Below, in pieces: positions 58,296-64,000 of a stretch of 64,000 bases of DNA. A model generated the notes under the pieces. It had not been told where the DNA came from. It saw only the letters and a list, made by a program, of their open reading frames with translations, and did no database searches. Positions within the stretch are counted from its first letter, which is position 1, and each line of letters begins with the position of its first letter. Origin of the DNA: Paenibacillaceae bacterium (lineage in GTDB: Bacteria; Bacillota; Clostridia; Lachnospirales; Lachnospiraceae); the NCBI GenBank assembly GCA_015057715.1, contig SVDS01000011.1:1-64000 (forward strand), written 5' to 3'. Both the position numbers and the translations under genes were made by a program.

Positions 58296-59665
58296 AATAA
58301 TTCATCCTTTTGTTTTCCTGTATCTGGCATTACTCCCTCTGTCGCTTCTTTCATAAACATAATCTTAGGAGTCATAATAATCAATTTCAAGTCCAGAAGA
58401 AAAGAGTAATTTCGTATATAAGTTAGATCAAGCTTTAGCTTATCATATGAAGTAGTATTATATTTTCCATATATCTGTGCATAACCAGTTAGTCCAGCTT
58501 TAACCTTCGTTCGATAGGTAAATTCTGGTATCTCTTTTATTATCAGTTCTGCTAATTCCGGTCTTTCAGGCCTTGGTCCCACAAAAGACATATCACCAGC
58601 CAGGATATTAAATAATTGAGGCAGTTCATCAAGCCTGGTTCTGCGAAGAAGATGTCCAATTGGTAATATTCTTGAATCACCTTCCACTGCCAGACGTGCC
58701 ACTCCATCTTGTTCTGCCTCTTGTATCATAGTTCGGAACTTATAAATATCAAATAATTTATTATCTTTTGTTAATCTTGATTGTTTAAAAAATACAGGCC
58801 CTTTATCTGTCACTTTTATGCAGAGAGCGATTAGAAAAAATAACGGGCTAATCATTAAAATTCCTGTCAAGGAACCTATTATATCAATTAATCTCTTAAA
58901 AAACTCTTGTTCTATGGTTAGGCCTTCATTTCTTGATAATAACAATGGAGAATCAAACAGGTTCAATTCCACTGAACTCTTTAAAAGAATATCCGAGATT
59001 TTAGGCACATTATAAGTTCTAATCGAATTAGCAAAGCAATATTTTAAAATCAAGTTCCTTTCATGTGACTCAATATCACCAATAATGATGCCATCATATT
59101 TCAGTATTTCCTTTTCCAGAGTAGAAATACCCTTCTGTATGTTGATTATTTCACATATCACATACTTGTCTTCCCTGGAATTTATTTTTTCTACAAGATG
59201 ATAATCTGATCGTCTGCCTGATATAAGTAACATCTTTCTAGGTGGAAATATCTTTGTATATATCCATTGATAGGCTAACGTCCAAACTACAATAACCAGA
59301 AAATCAAAACCAGTCATTTTTATTAGCTGTATTGGATTGAGAAAATGTTTATCTAATACGGAAATTTGCAGATATGTAAATATATTAGCAAAAATAACTG
59401 CCAATATCTGAGAATACAATAGGTTTCCTTTCTTTAAATACCCCACTTTATATCCACCATATGTATTCATTAAAAGTATGAGAGTAATCCCATAAAGAAA
59501 AATCATCATCCAATTTCCTCTACGATAAAATGGAAACTCTATAATTTTATTATAATGATCAATCCAAGTCCAACCATACAATGCAATCAGCATTGATGTG
59601 ATCCCGAAAGTAAAAATCAATTTAATTAAACGTTTGTATTTTTGATCAACCTTCATTCTATGCAC
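58292..59665 (-). CDS. Polyprenyl-phosphate sugar phosphotransferase
   Basis: IYKFRTMIQEAEQDGVA, LRRTRLDELPQLFNILAGDMSFVGPRPERPEL, KAGLTGYAQIYGKYNT. Confidence 0.94.
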   Translation of the reverse strand: MHRMKVDQKYKRLIKLIFTFGITSMLIALYGWTWIDHYNKIIEFPFYRRGNWMMIFLYGITLILLMNTYGGYKVGYLKKGNLLYSQILAVIFANIFTYLQISVLDKHFLNPIQLIKMTGFDFLVIVVWTLAYQWIYTKIFPPRKMLLISGRRSDYHLVEKINSREDKYVICEIINIQKGISTLEKEILKYDGIIIGDIESHERNLILKYCFANSIRTYNVPKISDILLKSSVELNLFDSPLLLSRNEGLTIEQEFFKRLIDIIGSLTGILMISPLFFLIALCIKVTDKGPVFFKQSRLTKDNKLFDIYKFRTMIQEAEQDGVARLAVEGDSRILPIGHLLRRTRLDELPQLFNILAGDMSFVGPRPERPELAELIIKEIPEFTYRTKVKAGLTGYAQIYGKYNTTSYDKLKLDLTYIRNYSFLLDLKLIIMTPKIMFMKEATEGVMPDTGKQKDELL

Positions 59666-59808
59666 CTTTAAAATTATTTTTCATACAGCCAACTAGGCTA
59701 TACTAGTATAACATACTTCAACAACATAGTACAACTTTCAACATAACAAAAAGCAATGTTATTATTTAAGATTTTATGAATATTTTACATGTTTGTATAA
59801 TATAAGTA

Positions 59809-59843
59809 AAACCTGATAAATTTATCCAGAATTTATCAGGTTT
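59809..59843 (-). terminator. Terminator downstream of 59861-61438
   Basis: aaacctgataaatt ... aatttatcaggttt inverted repeat. Confidence 0.7.
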
Positions 59844-59860
59844 GAGTAGTTTATTAATAA

Positions 59861-61438
59861 TTATTCCTTTACTTCAGTATTAATTGTTGCGGATCCCATA
59901 CCCAAAAGTAACCATAGTATAGGCGTTACTATTGGAAGATTTAAATTAACAAAAGCTTGAACGCTATAACAAATCACTCCAAATGCTATTGCTGCAATAT
60001 AAGGGTTTCTGCTCTTTCGGGTAAAGCAGTTTTTTATAAATATTACAAGAGTAGAAATATAAAAAGTCAATCCCAAGATTCCAACAGTAACCAATGTGTG
60101 CAAATATTCATTGTGAGCGCTGTCAAATATTTCATTATAAGGATTCTTAGCTGTTTTTCTTAATAACAAAATGCCAAATGTTTCTGGTCCATATCCAACC
60201 ATCTTCTTCCATAAAGATAAATTTAAAAAGGACTCAACTGCATTTCGCCAAATATATCCTCTATGTGTGCCCCAATCATCGTTAAACAGAAGGTAATTAC
60301 TTGCGCTACTATATCTATCCGCATTGCCCGCTACATTACAATCATATAAAATAAATAACATACCTAATATTATTACACTTATGAATACTAGCCATATATT
60401 TACTAATTTATTTCCATAACATGCAAGTGGTGCCTTATGCTTAATGTCAAACAAATACCATATTGCGACTATTGACCATAATATAAACACTAAATAATGC
60501 AAGTAGTTAAAACTAATGACGATATTAAAGGCACTGTCAATTCCAAGTACCCGATCTCCCCAAAAAGTATTTATCAAGTCTATGCATTGTGTGACGGTAA
60601 AAAACGTGGACAAGATAATCAAGTACTTTTTAACACCTGAACTATTTTTAAAAAGATAAATTGGTAAAAAGCCAAATAACGCCACCAAAGAAAGATAGGC
60701 ATTATCACTAACCCCCATAATAATTGCAAAAAAACAGATTACAACACATATATAATACCAACAGACTCTTGATTTTTTTTTCTCTGTAGCAAAAAGAACA
60801 GTAGCTATAGCGGTTATTATTCCTACATACGCCGTATACGTATTTATATTACCGATAGTAGATGTAAAAATAGATCTTTGTTTTGGAATCATTGGTGCTC
60901 TAAACCCCAAAATATCCAAATTAAAATAGTCAGTAATTCCAAATAATGACACAAGTATACCTGAGATTAATATGATATCTATATACCAATTTTTATATTT
61001 CCAAAGTCGACTTACACAAAAATAAGACACAACATACCATGTTATCAAAAAAAGTCCTGTCAAACGTCCCTCATTCCCCCAAAAAGCTTCATAAACATAA
61101 TCGGAAGTTATTGTTGAAATTGTTGCAACTGACCAATACAATAAAACAAGGATATCTAATAAAGATAAATTATTAACAATGTATTTTACACTAATTTTAT
61201 CCATTGATGTAATACTACTTTTCTTTTTCCATATCAGAAGATATCCCAATACTACGATAAACATAGCTATCGTACAGAAGCAAAAATAATAATATTTAAT
61301 AACAAGAATATCAAAATACCGATCTTTAACAACCAAAGGTAGACCGCCCCCAATTAACAATACATATATTCCTAACACAACCGATAAAAAATTCTCTTTT
61401 ATATTCGTATCATTGTAAGTATTCGTCGACATGCCCAA
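59861..61438 (-). CDS. O-antigen ligase/polymerase family membrane protein
   Basis: Multi-TM; Wzy_C-like GYGPETF...FDSAHNEYLHTLVTVGILGL. Confidence 0.88.
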   Translation of the reverse strand: MGMSTNTYNDTNIKENFLSVVLGIYVLLIGGGLPLVVKDRYFDILVIKYYYFCFCTIAMFIVVLGYLLIWKKKSSITSMDKISVKYIVNNLSLLDILVLLYWSVATISTITSDYVYEAFWGNEGRLTGLFLITWYVVSYFCVSRLWKYKNWYIDIILISGILVSLFGITDYFNLDILGFRAPMIPKQRSIFTSTIGNINTYTAYVGIITAIATVLFATEKKKSRVCWYYICVVICFFAIIMGVSDNAYLSLVALFGFLPIYLFKNSSGVKKYLIILSTFFTVTQCIDLINTFWGDRVLGIDSAFNIVISFNYLHYLVFILWSIVAIWYLFDIKHKAPLACYGNKLVNIWLVFISVIILGMLFILYDCNVAGNADRYSSASNYLLFNDDWGTHRGYIWRNAVESFLNLSLWKKMVGYGPETFGILLLRKTAKNPYNEIFDSAHNEYLHTLVTVGILGLTFYISTLVIFIKNCFTRKSRNPYIAAIAFGVICYSVQAFVNLNLPIVTPILWLLLGMGSATINTEVKE

Positions 61439-61708
61439 GCTATTCCTTTCATATGACTATTATTTTGTCTTAGTATACCATTCTATATCTAAACCTGCAA
61501 CTTTTAAAATATACTTATTAATACGTGAAAACTAAAAAAGTAAATTAAGCATCTTCTTAGTCTTGGGATTCGAATGTTATCTAGAACCTAACTTGCAAAT
61601 CCCAGATGATAGCATGCAGTAGAATGAACTATTGAAATAGCTTAAAACACAAGAAAGGGGCGGCATTCATACGAATCCCACTCCAACTATTGACAAAGAA
61701 CCAAAAAA

Positions 61709-61738
61709 CGGAGTGGAATCCATATGAATTCCACTCCG
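61709..61738 (-). terminator. Terminator of the 61748-63460 gene
   Basis: cggagtggaatccatatgaattccactccg followed by a T-tract on the minus strand. Confidence 0.85.
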
Positions 61739-61747
61739 CAAATAATC

Positions 61748-63460
61748 TTAGCTCTCTACAAATACTGTCTTGATAGTTTTATCAGGACCAACTTCGTAGC
61801 AACGGCTGTCGCCATCTTTAGCTTTGCTCTTGCTCTTCTGAACTGTACCAGAAGTATTAACAAGTCTGTACTGAGTTGTTACACCATCTACAGTCTTGTC
61901 TGCAGCTTTAGTTGTAAGATCATAGTACTCATCATAATCATCAGCTTTTGTTGATGGGATGTTAGATGTAGCATCAACACCATCTTCGCCGAATAAGAAC
62001 TGCTCTGTTGTAAGTAATTTGATCTCTTTGAATGTTTCGCCTTCTTTAACGATCTTAACTACAGAATACTTATCATCCTTATCAGCTTGCATTAACATAC
62101 CACCTAAGTAGTACTTGTCACTATCAATACCAAATTTACCCTGGCCCTTAGTGCTTCCAGACTTATTGAACAGGAATGAGAAGTTTGTTCCATCGATAGA
62201 AACAGTCTGCTTTCCTGTCTTCATAGCGCCATCATCACCACTGCCAAAGAAATACAGTCTGTAGCCTAAGTCTGTATAGATATCAGACATATGAGCTTTG
62301 AATGCATCCTCTGTATCGAAGTAATTGCCAACAATTTTATCGCTCTTCTTAATGTCAGCAACCTTTGAAGTGCTTCCAGATTCAAAGATAACAGCTCTTA
62401 AGCCATCCTGCATAGCGCCATACTGATCAAATAAATATTTCTTTCCGTTAATGGTTTTGATTTCATTAGCTGTTAATCTACCATCTTTATCGGAATAGTA
62501 CCAGTTAGTAGAATCATCATCATAATCGCCATCATTCAAGTAAGAGTCTGGAACTACCTGGAACCAACCCTTTGTAACTCTAGCGCCATCTTCTGGGCTA
62601 CCATAGTATCTGAATCCGTGAGAATTACTAGCAATCGCTGCTGCTGTATTGTCATCAGACTGACTAGCAAGGGAAGGAGTAGCATCCCAGTTAACCCATT
62701 CTGCATTCATACGACCATACTTATCAAAGCTGTATTTCTTACCATTAATGGTTTTGCCGTTTTCTCCTGATAATTTCTTACCATTAGACTTGAAATAGAA
62801 CCAACGTGTCTGATTCTCATCATCGAATACGTTCTTGCTAGATCCACCTTTTAAGGAAGTCTCATAGTCATTATCTACGATATCGATGCTTACCCAGCCT
62901 ACAGACTGAGCTCCGTCATTTTCATCGCCACAGTAGTAATCACCATTCTGCCAACGATCTTCTTCTGTAGTTTCTCTTTCGCCTTCTTTGTTAATCCAGC
63001 CATATAACATCTTACCTTCATCATCAAAGATATATTTTTTACCATTAATGGTCTTGAAAGTAGCGCTTGTGCTGGTAGCTGAAGTCTTGTAAGCTTTACC
63101 ATTAGAACCGAAATAGTACCAATAGTTAGCTGGTTCATCAGCATTATCGCCATCATAGTCTTCGTTAGTAACGGAAACCCACTTATTTGTTACCATAGAG
63201 CCGTTATCATCTACATAATAATAGTTGTCATCATACTCAACAATAACGTCGGTAGACATCTCGCCATCTTCGTTTAAGTAGAACCAGTTGTCACCAGATT
63301 TTTCCCACTTCTCTGTTTCTTTGTCTCCGCTCTTGTCATAGTACACCCATGTACCATTTTCTTCCTGCCAGCCAGTAGCTGCGAAAGAGGACATGGAAGC
63401 GCCTAATGCCAGCAGTGCTGCTGTAGATAAAACAGCAACTAATTTAGTCTGCTTTCTCAT
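61748..63460 (-). CDS. Secreted cell-wall-binding (choline-binding/YG) repeat protein
   Basis: Signal peptide MRKQTKLVAVLSTAALLALG with RBS aaaaggagag; YG repeats; N-terminus parallels the 13229-14575 product. Confidence 0.9.
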   Translation of the reverse strand: MRKQTKLVAVLSTAALLALGASMSSFAATGWQEENGTWVYYDKSGDKETEKWEKSGDNWFYLNEDGEMSTDVIVEYDDNYYYVDDNGSMVTNKWVSVTNEDYDGDNADEPANYWYYFGSNGKAYKTSATSTSATFKTINGKKYIFDDEGKMLYGWINKEGERETTEEDRWQNGDYYCGDENDGAQSVGWVSIDIVDNDYETSLKGGSSKNVFDDENQTRWFYFKSNGKKLSGENGKTINGKKYSFDKYGRMNAEWVNWDATPSLASQSDDNTAAAIASNSHGFRYYGSPEDGARVTKGWFQVVPDSYLNDGDYDDDSTNWYYSDKDGRLTANEIKTINGKKYLFDQYGAMQDGLRAVIFESGSTSKVADIKKSDKIVGNYFDTEDAFKAHMSDIYTDLGYRLYFFGSGDDGAMKTGKQTVSIDGTNFSFLFNKSGSTKGQGKFGIDSDKYYLGGMLMQADKDDKYSVVKIVKEGETFKEIKLLTTEQFLFGEDGVDATSNIPSTKADDYDEYYDLTTKAADKTVDGVTTQYRLVNTSGTVQKSKSKAKDGDSRCYEVGPDKTIKTVFVES

Positions 63461-63928
63461 AATTAATGCACTCTCCTTTTTTCTTTTTGAAATACTTTCT
63501 GAAATTCCTAATAGCATTACGAGGTAATTATACTTCCTATAATGGAAATTATCAATACTTTTTTTACTTTTTTTGCATATTTTGCATATTCAAAAAAATA
63601 TTAACAATTCCGGAAGAAGCTATCAATTCCTCCATCACATGGAACATTATAATACATTTTTTGTAAAAATGCTATAACATTTATCTGTTCAATTTCTTAC
63701 AGAATTATTACAGAATGGCATTTTTTAGGATAAATTGTTTTTTAAAAATACACAAGCTCAATTTGAAGCTAAAATCCTTGTTTTATCTGCATTTTCTACA
63801 ATTTCTGCAACGTTAAACATCTATTGATTTTTACCAGTTCAATGGTATAATGTTCATATAAATTTACACTATTATAATTTTGAACATCAGATTATACCCA
63901 ATTTAATATATGTGGAGGTTATATTACT

Positions 63929-64000
63929 ATGAATCGTAATGTTATTATCTGCCGTCTGATTTTGGAAAATCCGGCAGTCACGCAAAGAGAGATATCACAG
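63929..64000 (+). CDS. Partial CDS, N-terminal winged-helix-like segment (truncated by window end)
   Basis: RBS tggagg, then MNRNVIICRLILENPAVTQREISQ; open to the window end. Confidence 0.5.
   Translation, partial: MNRNVIICRLILENPAVTQREISQ

Noticed and set aside
61560-61605. tRNA-like T-loop string (gggattcgaatg)
   Set aside because: No matching acceptor, D or anticodon arms found around it.

Overview
The window is a large polysaccharide and cell-surface biosynthesis region of a low-GC Firmicute, probably Clostridia/Lachnospiraceae. That placement comes from protein style and cell-wall-binding repeats, not from any search. There are six main parts. (1) About 0-12.8 kb, minus strand: a nine-gene operon with a TPP enzyme, epimerase, sugar C-methyltransferase-like protein, TBADH-like dehydrogenase, three GT2s, a polyprenyl-P sugar transferase and an LCP protein. 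(2) 13-16.5 kb: a YG-repeat cell-wall-binding protein, a convergent pair of small coiled-coil genes and an HTH protein. (3) 16.7-20.2 kb: an apparent LytTR-type two-component system with a permuted NlpC/P60-like protein. (4) 20.5-26.3 kb: a surface cassette of two minimal tail-collar proteins, a discoidin/cadherin-like protein and a 1371-aa repeat protein, preceded by a possible structured leader RNA. (5) 26.6-28.2 kb: a scar made of an hcp pseudogene abutting a truncated helicase. (6) 28.4-61.4 kb: a strikingly AT-rich capsule/EPS locus with a Wzx-like flippase, a Wzm/Wzt-like ABC exporter, three polymerase/ligase-like membrane proteins and many glycosyltransferases. A second YG-repeat protein, paralogous to the one at 13.2 kb, closes the locus at 61.7-63.5 kb. 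No tRNA, rRNA, CRISPR array or intact transposase was recognised. The most noteworthy candidates are a possible branched-chain sugar pathway (TPP enzyme plus secondary-alcohol dehydrogenase plus C-methyltransferase), the collar/discoidin/giant-protein cassette with its leader, a Wzz protein with a degenerate BY-kinase-like domain, and a DUF4422-GT8 paralog that has lost its DxD motif.
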